In this document: one piece after another, positions 18,601 through 26,266 of the stretch | Layout of the letters: every line of letters begins with the position of its first letter | Position numbering within the stretch: the stretch's first letter is position 1 | NCBI RefSeq assembly: GCF_024499015.1 | Contig: NZ_CP098604.1 | Span: 4,402,001 to 4,466,000 of the forward strand | Source of the DNA: Xanthomonas hortorum pv. pelargonii | GTDB taxonomy: Bacteria > Pseudomonadota > Gammaproteobacteria > Xanthomonadales > Xanthomonadaceae | DNA: 64,000 bases | Direction of reading: 5' to 3' | Translations under genes and position numbers: made by a program | The notes under the pieces: generated by a model | The model's input: only the letters and a program-made list of their open reading frames with translations | The model's database searches: none | Told to the model about the DNA's origin: nothing

Positions 18601-20634
18601 ATGGGCGATGCGTTCGCCTCCGGCGGCTCGGTCGGTTACGACCACAAGGGTATGGGCATTACCGCGCGCGGTGCGTGGGAGTCGGTCAAGCGCCACTTCC
18701 GTGCGATGGGGCGCGACTGCCAGAGCCAGGAATTCAGCGTGGTCGGCATCGGCGACATGTCCGGCGACGTGTTCGGCAACGGCATGCTGTTGTCGCGGCA
18801 TATCCGTCTGCTGGCCGCGTTCGATCACCGGCATATCTTCCTGGATCCCAATCCGGATGCAGCCGCCTCGTTCGCCGAGCGCGAGCGTTTGTTCAAACTG
18901 CCGCGTTCCAGCTGGGCCGATTACGAGGCCAAGCTGATCAGCGCCGGTGGCGGCATCTACCCGCGCACGCTCAAGTCGATCGACATCAGCGCGCCGGTGC
19001 GCGAAGCCTTGGGCCTGGAATCCAACGTCAAGCAGCTCTCGCCGAACGAACTGATGAACGCCATCCTCAAGGCGCCGGTGGATCTGTTCTGGAACGGCGG
19101 CATCGGCACCTATGTCAAAGCCTCCAGCGAATCGCACGCCGATGTGGGCGATCGTGCCAACAACGGCCTGCGCGTCAATGGCGGCGAGTTGCGCTGCAAG
19201 GTAGTGGGCGAGGGCGGCAACCTGGGCCTGACCCAGCTCGGCCGTATCGAGGCCGCGCAGACCGGCGTGCTGCTCAATACCGACTTCATCGACAACTCGG
19301 CCGGCGTGGACACCTCCGATCACGAGGTGAACATCAAGATCCTGCTCAACGACATGGTGCAGGCCAAGAAGCTCACCTACGACGCGCGCAATACGCTGCT
19401 CGCCTCGATGACCGACGAAGTGGCCGACCTGGTGCTGTGGGACAACTATCGCCAGAACCAGGCGATCAGCCTGATGGAGCGCATGAGCGTCAAGCGCCTC
19501 GGCTCCAAGCAGCACTTCATCCGCACGCTGGAACTGCAGGGCCTGCTCGATCGCCAGATCGAGTTCCTGCCCTCCGATGCGGAACTGTCCGCACGCAAGG
19601 CGCGCGGGCAGGGCTTGTCGCGGCCGGAGCTGTCGGTGCTGTTGTCGTATTCCAAGCTGGTGGCGTTCCAGCAGTTGCTGGAATCGGATATCCCCGAAGA
19701 CCCGTATCTGTCCAAGGAATTGCAGCGTTACTTCCCGCAGCCGCTGCAGAAGAAGTACGCCGATGCGATGGAACGGCACCGCCTCAAGCGCGAAATCATC
19801 GCCACCGCGGTGACCAACACCACCATCAACCGCATGGGCGCCACCTTCCTGATGCGCATGCAGGAAGACACCGGCCGCAGCATCGGCGAGGTCGCCAAGG
19901 CCTACACCATCAGCCGCGAAACGCTGGATGCGCGCGCGCTGTGGACGCAGATCGACGCGCTGGACGGCAAGGTGCCCGAGTCGGTGCAGATCGATGCACT
20001 GGAAGTGATCTGGCGCCTGCAACGCTCGTTCGTGCGTTGGTTGTTGTTGCGTCCGGGCCAGATGCCGGGCATCACCGCGGCGGTGGAGCGTTACCACGGC
20101 CCGTTCAACGACATCCGTGTCGCTTCCGGTGTGCTCTCCGATACGCAGCGCCCGCAGTACGAAGGCAGCGTGCAGGAGTGGCAGGAGAAGGCACTGCCGC
20201 CGCAACTGGCGCAGCAGTTGTCCGAGCTGCGCTATCTGGAGCCGGCGTTCGACATCATCGAAACCGCGCGCACCCGCAAGCTCAAGCCGGTGGACGTGTC
20301 CAAGGTGCATTTCCGCCTGGGCGAAGCGCTGCGCCTGCCGTGGTTGTTCGAGCAGATCGACGCGCTGGAGGTCAACGGCCGCTGGCACGCCGTGGCACGT
20401 GGCGTGCTGCGCGACGAGCTGGCTGCGCACCAACGCGCGTTGGTCGGCCAGGTGCTGACGATGTCAGGCAGCACTGCCGAGGACAAGGTGGCCAACTGGC
20501 TGGCGCGCGACGATTCCAGCCTGCGCTTCACCCTGGCCATGCTCGCCGATGTGGCCGAGCAGAAGACGCTGGATTACCCGACTGTGTCGGTGGCGGTGCA
20601 GCGGCTCGGACAGTTGGCCGCGCACGGGTTGTAA
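15625..20634 (+). CDS. gdhB: NAD-specific glutamate dehydrogenase, large 180-kDa type
   Basis: A 1669-residue enzyme of the L-GDH (Bac_GDH) family, which deaminates glutamate to 2-oxoglutarate and ammonia with NAD. The start at ATG 15625 (MTAKKAASKS) fits the family; the upstream 25 codons lack typical protein character. The N-terminal half holds the long ACT-like regulatory modules. The catalytic core begins around residue 850, with HLRFGAVARGGLRWSDR and VPVGAKGGFYVK (substrate-binding Lys). The NAD-binding part includes VVGIGDMSGDVFGNG, and a long C-terminal helical domain follows. It is monocistronic here and probably links amino-acid catabolism to the TCA cycle. Intact throughout. Confidence 0.95.
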   Translation: MTAKKAASKSSTTPTKPVAERAVPVLAGAPQAVVLEPVFAALRKRYPAARQAEVQLFAAGFYRRMEEDEFPNHPPEQWAALAADMLEFARTRKAGTVNVRVFNPTLKSHGYESPHTLLQIVNDDMPFLVDSVSMTLSDLGIGVHVLGHPVLRIARDKAGKLTAVGEGKSESLMVLEIDRQPAEEMPKVEAAVRKVLAEVRAIVHDWAAMREKMVMLADDLATRRLPMDDISRHEAQEFLRWASADHFTFFGYREYRVEKQDGQDVLAPVEETGLGLMRGHDTSPARPVTTLAAHGLNTTSKLKDALILTKTNARSRVHRVGYMDYIGVLEFDAKGRIVGEQRFLGLFTSSAYNRRPWEIPLVRQRHEYVMSKSGLTPSSHSGKALRHILETLPREELFQSNEEELYRTAIGILGLQERVRSRMFLRRDKYSRFISALVYIPRERFNTDVRLRIEALLKDALHGEYIDSSVVLGESPLAQLHLIVRPKSGEALEFNTTELESRLAHLLRNWRDALREALVARHGEANGLRMAANFGRALPAGYIEDSSIESAVSDVEHLATLDGPDDLHLSLQEIRRDDGMRLDAGEGLRLKLYRQLDDIPLSDAMPMMENMGLRVISERPYRLQVGDTPVYIQDFEVESTAGKINAAHADAGFGEAFERIWNGDAENDGFNRLILAAGLHWRQVALLRGYCKYLLQTAVPFSQAYVEATFTRYPLLARLLVELFEARFDPSTGKETKAQIFAGQERLREELSVFAAGDEATLKALEPVLQARGSDRAAQQEATRATLLKLMDRVSSLDEDRILRSFIDVIDATLRTNYYQTDKSGKHGHCISFKLDSAIVPDLPKPRPYREIFVYSPRVEGVHLRFGAVARGGLRWSDRREDFRTEVLGLVKAQMVKNTVIVPVGAKGGFYVKRSPVGGDRDAVQAEGIACYKLFIQSLLDITDNIVGGKIVPPPQVVSHDQDDPYLVVAADKGTATFSDIANGLALNHGFWMGDAFASGGSVGYDHKGMGITARGAWESVKRHFRAMGRDCQSQEFSVVGIGDMSGDVFGNGMLLSRHIRLLAAFDHRHIFLDPNPDAAASFAERERLFKLPRSSWADYEAKLISAGGGIYPRTLKSIDISAPVREALGLESNVKQLSPNELMNAILKAPVDLFWNGGIGTYVKASSESHADVGDRANNGLRVNGGELRCKVVGEGGNLGLTQLGRIEAAQTGVLLNTDFIDNSAGVDTSDHEVNIKILLNDMVQAKKLTYDARNTLLASMTDEVADLVLWDNYRQNQAISLMERMSVKRLGSKQHFIRTLELQGLLDRQIEFLPSDAELSARKARGQGLSRPELSVLLSYSKLVAFQQLLESDIPEDPYLSKELQRYFPQPLQKKYADAMERHRLKREIIATAVTNTTINRMGATFLMRMQEDTGRSIGEVAKAYTISRETLDARALWTQIDALDGKVPESVQIDALEVIWRLQRSFVRWLLLRPGQMPGITAAVERYHGPFNDIRVASGVLSDTQRPQYEGSVQEWQEKALPPQLAQQLSELRYLEPAFDIIETARTRKLKPVDVSKVHFRLGEALRLPWLFEQIDALEVNGRWHAVARGVLRDELAAHQRALVGQVLTMSGSTAEDKVANWLARDDSSLRFTLAMLADVAEQKTLDYPTVSVAVQRLGQLAAHGL

Positions 20635-20723
20635 CGGTGTGCAGCGAGGTGATGGCGGAGCGATTGCTTCGTCATCCTCCTCATTGGAGTCAGTCGGCAG
20701 CGGCGCTTCCTGGTGAGTCGAGG

Positions 20724-20830
20724 GCGCGGTGTCCTCACCGCTCGCGGGACACGCCGCAAGTACGTCCATGTAGGCTCGGTGGCGGCATCCATGCCGCCAC
20801 ACGGTCCCGCAATCGGTGAGGGCACCGCGC
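20724..20830 (-). repeat. Structured repeat, subtype 1 (copy 1)
   Basis: Lies in the 690-bp gene-free gap after gdhB. Closing arms at 20724-20740 and 20814-20830 pair over 17 bp with one T-G wobble; the next stem is GCGGGAC/GTCCCGC; the inner perfect hairpin is GTGGCGGCAT-GG-ATGCCGCCAC. The conserved third arm (AGCCTACATGGACGTACTTG) is on the minus strand. Paired with copy 2 at 20968. Confidence 0.85.
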
Positions 20831-20967
20831 CAGACAGTCAGTCGGTTGTTTTATTAAAAGCTTGTCGGTTGCTCGGCTTGTTTTGAGAAGCTGATCGGAC
20901 GCGCCGTCATCCAAAAACGCGCGTATTGCACTGCTTGCAACCATGCACACCGACCATCCTGACTGGT

Positions 20968-21069
20968 CCTTGCCCGCCCACCGTCGCGGGACCTTACGCG
21001 GCATGGATGCCGCGTAAGAGCCTACACGGACGTACTTGCGGCGTGTCCCGCGATGGTGGGCGAGCAAGG
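20968..21069 (+). repeat. Structured repeat, subtype 2 (copy 2)
   Basis: Closing stem CCTTGCCCGCCCACC against GGTGGGCGAGCAAGG, continuing through GCGGGAC/GTCCCGC. The inner perfect hairpin is CTTACGCGGCAT/ATGCCGCGTAAG. The third arm is GCCTACACGGACGTACTTGC on the plus strand. The ~137-bp spacer between copies 1 and 2 is itself similar to the spacer at 47919-48056. The rest of the gap to 21324 shows no gene. Confidence 0.85.
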
Positions 21070-21324
21070 GCCCTGCAGCAAATCCGCAGCCAAGCCGCCC
21101 AACACCTGATCCATCCGCTCCGACCAATCACGACAAGACCACCGAGATCTCACGGTGTTGAAGTGACTGGCAAATCGTTGCGAAGAATAGAAGGGTAGGT
21201 GTGGCCGTACTCAGAGACGGCATGTGCACGTGTTGCGCACGATCGCTGAAACAGTGCTAAGGCCGGCTTGTGTTGTATGGCTTTCCTGTACGGCACCTTG
21301 GCCGAAGGATTTGCATCCGGCTTC

Positions 21325-22326
21325 TTACTTGATCTTGACGACCACCTTGCCCTTGGCACGGCCCTGCGCAAGATAGTCCAATGCTTCCTTCACTTGCGCG
21401 AACGCAAACACCTTGTCGATGACCGGGCGGATGCGTTCGGCTTCGAGCAATTCGCCGATCTTGGCCAGTTGCGTGCCATCGGGGCGCACGAACAGAAAGG
21501 TGTAGGCGACGTTGTGCTTGTTCGCTAGACGAATGATCTTGCGGCTCATCATGGTGAAGACGAATTGCAGCACGACATTCAACCGGCGTGCGCGCGCGAA
21601 GGCTGCATCCAGCGGTCCGACCAGCGACACGATCTTGCCGCCGGGCTTGAGAATCGTGAGGGATTTTTCGATCGTATCGCCGCGGATGGTGCCAAGCACG
21701 ATGTCGTAGCCGCGCAGGACGGTCTCGAATTCCTGCTTCTTGTAGTCGACCACCTCGTCTGCGCCCAGTCTGTTCACCAGTGCGACGTTGCCGGTGCTGG
21801 TGGTGGTGCCCACGCTGGCGCCGAAGTGTTTTGCAAGCTGGATCGCAAAGGTGCCGATGCCGCCGGAGCCGGCAGGAATGAAGACCTTCTGGCCTGGCTG
21901 CAGCGCAGCGCGTTCTTGCAAGGCCTGCCAGGAGGTGAGTGCGACCATCGGCACCGAGGCTGCCTGCACAAAATCCAGGTTGGCCGGCTTCAGCGCTGCG
22001 GCGCTTTCCGGGACCGCGACGTAGTCGGCGAGCGTTCCGTGGCCCAGATCGAACACGCTGGCAAAAATCGCCCCGCCTTTCTTGAAGCGGGTGACGCGGC
22101 TGCCGACCTCGGTGACGATGCCGGCCACGTCGCTGCCCAGCGTGGCGGGCAAGTCGAACTTCACCACGGGCTTGAAGATCCCGGTGGGAATCATGTTGTC
22201 GATCGGGTTCACGCCGGCGGCGTGCACCTCGACCAGCAGCTCATTGGGTTTCACTGTCGGACGCGGCAACTCGCTGAAGCCGATGTCGGGAGACTTGCCA
22301 TAGCGTTTGAAGGTCAGTGCTTTCAT
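21325..22326 (-). CDS. NADP-dependent MDR-superfamily oxidoreductase (quinone-oxidoreductase-like)
   Basis: A 333-residue zinc-independent medium-chain dehydrogenase/reductase starting at ATG 22326 (MKALTFKRYG). The N-terminal GroES-like fold carries HAAGVNPIDNMIPTG and the Rossmann domain has IPAGSGGIGTFAIQLAKHFGA (the AxxGxxG motif). No structural or catalytic zinc Cys set is present, as in QOR/enoyl-reductase-like members that reduce quinones or enones with NADPH. It is the third gene in the leftward order OYE, SDR, MDR and may belong to that operon, although a 233-bp gap with a hairpin precedes it. The physiological substrate is unknown. Confidence 0.85.
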   Translation of the reverse strand: MKALTFKRYGKSPDIGFSELPRPTVKPNELLVEVHAAGVNPIDNMIPTGIFKPVVKFDLPATLGSDVAGIVTEVGSRVTRFKKGGAIFASVFDLGHGTLADYVAVPESAAALKPANLDFVQAASVPMVALTSWQALQERAALQPGQKVFIPAGSGGIGTFAIQLAKHFGASVGTTTSTGNVALVNRLGADEVVDYKKQEFETVLRGYDIVLGTIRGDTIEKSLTILKPGGKIVSLVGPLDAAFARARRLNVVLQFVFTMMSRKIIRLANKHNVAYTFLFVRPDGTQLAKIGELLEAERIRPVIDKVFAFAQVKEALDYLAQGRAKGKVVVKIK

Positions 22327-22505
22327 GTGGTTCGAGTCCAATGCTGTCGTTGTGTGTGGGTGGCTGGGCGTCTGCGAGTCCCGGCCGCCTTCACCTGTTG
22401 CACTAGCAAATCGGTGGGTGCAGCTTGACCGCGATGTGAGGCGTTTGAATCGATTGAATCTGTGGAGTGGTGCCAACAAACGCAGATGCGGAAATCCTCA
22501 CCTAA

Positions 22506-22543
22506 ATGCCTGCGTTGGTCGCGATGGCGACCAACGCAGGCAT
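22506..22543. repeat. 17-bp hairpin between the SDR and MDR genes
   Basis: Arms 22506-22522 (ATGCCTGCGTTGGTCGC) and 22527-22543 are perfectly complementary with loop GATG. It sits 17 bp after the SDR stop on the leftward transcript. There is no U tract, so it may be an attenuator or mRNA-end structure rather than a full terminator. Confidence 0.6.
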
Positions 22544-22559
22544 GGCACAGGCTGAAACC

Positions 22560-23366
22560 TCAGGCGCTTGGCTGATAGCGCTCGGCCGCGTTCGCCTGGC
22601 GAATGTCCGACAGCAAGCCCTGGCGCGCGCCATCCAGTGCATCCCAGCGCTCGGCCACGTGCAGCGGCGGGATGGTGACCAGTTCGCGGCGGTCGAACCC
22701 GACCAGCGCGGCGTCGACCAGTTCGCCAACGTCCATCAAGTCGGGGAGCGTGTTGACGTCGATACCGGCACGCTCCCAGATCTCGGTGCGCGTGCCGGCC
22801 GGCAGCACTGCCTGCACATACACACCCTTGGCTCCCAGCTCCAGGTGCAGACCCTGCGACAGGAACAGCACGAATGCCTTGGTGGCGCCGTACACGGTCA
22901 TGCCGAATTCGGGCGCCAGACCCACCACCGAGCCGAGATTCACGATGGCACCGTTGCCGGACTGCGCAAAGCGCGGTGCCACGGCGGCGGCAAGCCGGGT
23001 CAACGCGGTGATGTTGAGCGTAATCAGGCGTTCGATCGACTCTGCGCTTTGCTGCAACACACCGCCGGACTGCGCCACGCCGGCGTTGTTGATCAGGATG
23101 CCGATCTGCGCATCGTCGCGCAGGCGGGTTTCCACCGCGGTCAGATCGGCGGGCTGGGTGAGGTCGGCCTGCAGCACGTCGACGTTGACGCCATGTGTGT
23201 CACGCAGACGTGCCGCCAGTGTGTCCAGGCGCGGCTTGTCGCGTGCGACAAGCACAAGATTGTGGCCGCGTTGTGCGAAGCGCTCGGCATAGACAGCGCC
23301 GATACCGGTGGAAGCGCCAGTGATGAGAACAGCGGGAAGTGTGGTCGCGAAACGTTCCTTGGTGAC
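22560..23366 (-). CDS. Short-chain dehydrogenase/reductase lacking a normal start codon
   Basis: The frame encodes an SDR: VLITGASTGIG cofactor motif, NNAG motif (INNAGVAQSG) and the catalytic Tyr/Lys in VYGATKAF. The conserved N-terminus is only reached upstream of the first usable start, a GTG at 23255 that would delete the whole TGASTGIG motif. Between that motif and the in-frame stop at 23411 there is no ATG, GTG or TTG. An ATG at 23368 is in another frame, and 23366 is GTC where a GTG start would fit. Either the start has mutated, one base is missing between 23368 and about 23340, or a non-standard codon is used. It lies 45 bp after the OYE gene, same operon. The end chosen here (23366) is a best guess. 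Confidence 0.65.
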   Translation of the reverse strand, partial: VTKERFATTLPAVLITGASTGIGAVYAERFAQRGHNLVLVARDKPRLDTLAARLRDTHGVNVDVLQADLTQPADLTAVETRLRDDAQIGILINNAGVAQSGGVLQQSAESIERLITLNITALTRLAAAVAPRFAQSGNGAIVNLGSVVGLAPEFGMTVYGATKAFVLFLSQGLHLELGAKGVYVQAVLPAGTRTEIWERAGIDVNTLPDLMDVGELVDAALVGFDRRELVTIPPLHVAERWDALDGARQGLLSDIRQANAAERYQPSA

Positions 23367-23411
23367 ATTGGTGAGAGCGGCGAAAGACGAAACGGCGAAG
23401 GCGCAAAAGCC

Positions 23412-24494
23412 TCAGCCGGCGAGAGTCGGATAATCGATGTAGCCCTCGGCGCCACCGCCGTAGAGCGTGGCCGGATTCAACGGCGCCAGCGCCGCGCCGG
23501 TTTGCAAACGTTCGACCAGATCCGGGTTGCTGATGAACGGCCGGCCGAAGGCAAACAGGTCGGCGTTGCCTGCGCCAAGCTGCGTATTGGCCAGCTCCAG
23601 GTCGTAGCCGTTGTTGGCCAGATACGTGCGGGTGAACTTGCTGCGCAGCGAGGCATAGTCGAACGGGGCCACATCGCGCGGGCCGCCGGTCGCACCTTCC
23701 ACCACATGCAGATACACGATGCCCAGCGCATCGAGCTGCTCGGCGATGTAGTCGTATTGCGGCTGCGGATCGCTGCCGGAAATGCCGCTTGCCGGCGACA
23801 CCGGCGAGAGGCGCACGCCAGTGCGATCGGCGCCGATTTCCTTGCTTACGGCGGCCACCACTTCCAGCAACAGGCGTGCGCGGTTTTCGATCGAGCCACC
23901 ATAGGCATCGGTGCGCTGATTGGCGCCGTCCTTGATGAACTGCTCCAGCAGATAGCCGTTGGCACCGTGAATTTCGACACCGTCGAAGCCGGCCGCAATC
24001 GCATTGGCCGCCGCCTGGCGGAAGTCGTTGACGATGCCCGGCAGTTCGTCGAGCTCCAGCGCGCGCGGCTCGGAGACATCGGCAAAGCCGTTGTTGACGA
24101 ACACCTTGGTCGCCGCACGGATGGCCGAGGGCGCGACCGGTGCCGCGCCGCCCGGCTGAAGGTCGACATGCGACACGCGGCCCACATGCCAGAGCTGCAC
24201 GAAGATGCGCCCGCCCTTGGCATGCACGGCGTCGGTGACGGTGCGCCAGCCGGCGATCTGCTCGGGCGTGTACAGGCCGGGAGTGTCCTGGTAGCCCTGG
24301 GCCTGCGGCGATATCTGGGTGGCCTCGGTGATGAGCAGGCCGGCCGAGGCGCGCTGGGCGTAATAGGTCGCAGTCAGGGCAGTAGGTGCCAGGCCGGCGC
24401 CGGCCCGGTTGCGGGTCAGCGGGGCCATGACGATGCGATTGGCCAGGGTCAGGGTGCCCAGGGCATAGGGCTCGAACAGCGAAGAGTGGGTCAT
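23412..24494 (-). CDS. Old-yellow-enzyme family ene-reductase (NemA-like)
   Basis: A 360-residue FMN flavoprotein of the OYE family, which reduces activated C=C bonds, nitro compounds and N-ethylmaleimide with NAD(P)H. Features include the start FEPYALGTLTLANRIVMAPLTRNRA, the substrate-binding HGANGYLLEQFIKDGANQRTD (His/Asn pair in EIHGANG), and the C-terminal FMN phosphate site FAFGRPFISNPDLVERL. It is the first gene of the leftward operon and divergent from a TetR gene, the arrangement seen for nemR-nemA-type electrophile responses. Confidence 0.92.
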   Translation of the reverse strand: MTHSSLFEPYALGTLTLANRIVMAPLTRNRAGAGLAPTALTATYYAQRASAGLLITEATQISPQAQGYQDTPGLYTPEQIAGWRTVTDAVHAKGGRIFVQLWHVGRVSHVDLQPGGAAPVAPSAIRAATKVFVNNGFADVSEPRALELDELPGIVNDFRQAAANAIAAGFDGVEIHGANGYLLEQFIKDGANQRTDAYGGSIENRARLLLEVVAAVSKEIGADRTGVRLSPVSPASGISGSDPQPQYDYIAEQLDALGIVYLHVVEGATGGPRDVAPFDYASLRSKFTRTYLANNGYDLELANTQLGAGNADLFAFGRPFISNPDLVERLQTGAALAPLNPATLYGGGAEGYIDYPTLAG

Positions 24495-24517
24495 TGGCGG
24501 TGCTCAGAAATCAGTGG

Positions 24518-24561
24518 TTGACAAAGATTACGATCAAAATCTAAGATGTCAATACTTTGAT
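24518..24561. promoter_or_regulatory. Overlapping divergent promoters and operator between the OYE and TetR genes
   Basis: Rightward: TTGACA (24518-24523), 18 bp, TAAGAT (24542-24547). Leftward: TTGACA (24552-24547), 16 bp, TAATCT (24530-24525). The two promoters interlock, and an inverted repeat ATCAAA (24533-24538)/TTTGAT (24556-24561) covers both. One bound repressor could therefore shut both directions. Confidence 0.65.
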
Positions 24562-24626
24562 GACGGGCAACATCAATGTACGCTGCCGCTCTCCCCAGTC
24601 CCGCACAAGCACGGAGTGTCCCAACG

Positions 24627-25202
24627 ATGAAAGTGACCAAGGCACAGGCACAAGCGAACCGGGCGCACGTCGTCGAGACGGCCTCGGTGCTGTTTCGCGA
24701 GCGTGGCTACGAAGGGATCGGCATTGCCGATCTGATGTCCGCCGCAGGCTTCACGCACGGCGGCTTCTATAAGCAGTTCCGTTCCAAAGCGGACCTGATG
24801 GCCGAATCGGCGGCCTGCGGGCTGGCCAACATCGCCGCGCAGACCGAGCACGCGGACAAGACGGATTTCGTGAAGTTCTATCTGTCGCGCGGACACCGCG
24901 ACAGCCCCGCTACCGGTTGCACGATGGCTGCGCTGGGCGCCGATGCCGCGCGTCAGCCCGAGGAAGTGCGCGAAGCGTTTGCGGCCGGGGTCGAAAACCT
25001 GCTGGCTGCGCTCGACCGCAGCGGGGCTGCGCCCGGCACTGCCGAGGCAGCGGCTGAGCGCGCCAGCAACCTGGACATGATGGCGCACGCCATCGGCGCC
25101 ATCGTGCTGTCGCGGTCGTGCCCGGACGATTCGCCACTAGCCGACGAAATCATCGCGGTGTCTCGCGACCAGATCCTGTCGTCGTTGCAACCATCCAACT
25201 AA
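24627..25202 (+). CDS. TetR-family regulator, NemR-like
   Basis: A 191-residue TetR regulator starting at ATG 24627 (MKVTKAQAQANRAHVVETAS). The HTH is IGIADLMSAAGFTHGGFYKQF, matching the subgroup typified by NemR/AcrR-like redox and electrophile sensors. Cys residues (AACGLAN, TGCTMAAL, SRSCPDD) could act as thiol sensors, as in NemR; that is inference. It is divergent from the OYE-SDR-MDR operon, with an inverted repeat between the two genes, and probably regulates that operon and perhaps the SDR/AcuI genes to its right. Confidence 0.85.
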   Translation: MKVTKAQAQANRAHVVETASVLFRERGYEGIGIADLMSAAGFTHGGFYKQFRSKADLMAESAACGLANIAAQTEHADKTDFVKFYLSRGHRDSPATGCTMAALGADAARQPEEVREAFAAGVENLLAALDRSGAAPGTAEAAAERASNLDMMAHAIGAIVLSRSCPDDSPLADEIIAVSRDQILSSLQPSN

Positions 25203-25300
25203 CCGACACGCGCGCGTCCCGACACACGTGTATCCGCATCCCGCGCGGTTTTTGATCGTCAACAACTGCGCCTGTCACTCACTGCACTTTAGGAATTCCC

Positions 25301-26155
25301 ATGACAAACAAATCCCCTGTTGCGCTGGTGACCGGCGCATCCTCCGGCATTGGCGAAGCTAGTGCCGAAGCATTGGCCGCCGCCGGCTATACGGTGTACG
25401 GCACCAGCCGTCGCGGCGCGCAATCCGGGCAGCGCGCCTTCAAGCTGCTGGCACTGGATGTGACCAGCGATGAGTCCGTGGATGCGGCCATCCAGGAACT
25501 GTTGCGGCTGGAGGAGCGCATCGACCTGCTGGTCAACAATGCCGGTTTCGGCGTGTCTCCCGCAGCGGCGGAAGAAAGCTCGATCGAGCAGGCCAAGGCC
25601 ATTCTCGACACCAACTTTCTCGGCGTCGTGCGGATGACGCGTGCGGTGGTGCCGCATATGCGCCGCCAGGGCAGTGGCCGCATCATCAATATCGGCTCGA
25701 TCATTGGTTTGGTGCCCACACCGTATGCGGCGCTGTATGCCGCCAGCAAACATGCGGTGGAAGGGTATTCCGAGGCGGTGGACCACGAGCTGCGCAGCTA
25801 CGGGATCCGGGTCACGGTCATCGAACCGGCCTACACCAAGACCCAGTTCGAAGCGAACAATCTGGCCCCCGACGCGCCGCTGGAAACCTATCGACAGGTT
25901 CGAGCGGAAGTTGGAAAAGTGGTGGCGCAGGCAATGGCGATTGCAGACGAGCCATCCGTGGTGGCCGACGTGGTGGTGAAGGCGGCCCGCGCCGAGCACC
26001 CCAAGGTGCGCTACACCGCGGGCAAGATCGCCGGACAACTGCAGTTCTTGCGGCGGTTTGCACCGGCAGGCGTGTTCCAGTCGCTGATTCGCAAGAATCT
26101 GCACCTGGATGCAAACACGCCTGTTGATGCCAAGACACCCACGCACGCCAGATAA
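25301..26155 (+). CDS. Short-chain dehydrogenase/reductase
   Basis: A 284-residue classical SDR with ALVTGASSGIGEA at residues 8-20, NNAGFG, and a catalytic Ser...Tyr-x-x-x-Lys (NIGSIIG ... YAASKHA). It has the longer C-terminal extension (QFLRRFAPAGVFQSLIRKNL) of fungal-toxin/ketoreductase-like members. It starts 98 bp after the TetR gene, same strand, and is followed by a hairpin. Substrate unknown; the context suggests handling of reactive carbonyls. Confidence 0.85.
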   Translation: MTNKSPVALVTGASSGIGEASAEALAAAGYTVYGTSRRGAQSGQRAFKLLALDVTSDESVDAAIQELLRLEERIDLLVNNAGFGVSPAAAEESSIEQAKAILDTNFLGVVRMTRAVVPHMRRQGSGRIINIGSIIGLVPTPYAALYAASKHAVEGYSEAVDHELRSYGIRVTVIEPAYTKTQFEANNLAPDAPLETYRQVRAEVGKVVAQAMAIADEPSVVADVVVKAARAEHPKVRYTAGKIAGQLQFLRRFAPAGVFQSLIRKNLHLDANTPVDAKTPTHAR

Positions 26156-26180
26156 GTTTTGTCAGACGCTGCAGAGACCA

Positions 26181-26209
26181 GCAACGGCAGTCGCAGCGAC
26201 TGCCGTTGC
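26181..26209. terminator. 14-bp hairpin after the SDR gene
   Basis: GCAACGGCAGTCGC (26181-26194) pairs perfectly with 26196-26209. There is no T tract, so it is a weak terminator or processing hairpin between the SDR and AcuI genes. Confidence 0.5.
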
Positions 26210-26266
26210 CGATACACCGCCGTGACGCGATAACGCGCGCGGCCTCAATCCGAACAGGAGAAGGCA

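Noticed and set aside
16897..20433. A 1178-codon leftward frame opposite the glutamate dehydrogenase gene
   Set aside because: Antisense shadow; composition is His/Gln/Arg-rich and no motif or ribosome site supports it.
20926..21198. Small ORFs inside the structured repeats (also near 47500-48800 and 51650-52130)
   Set aside because: They arise from the same repeated hairpin in different frames (AAWMPRKSLHGRTCGVSR and similar), with no consistent start or ribosome site. The paired-base conservation explains the sequence better than protein coding.
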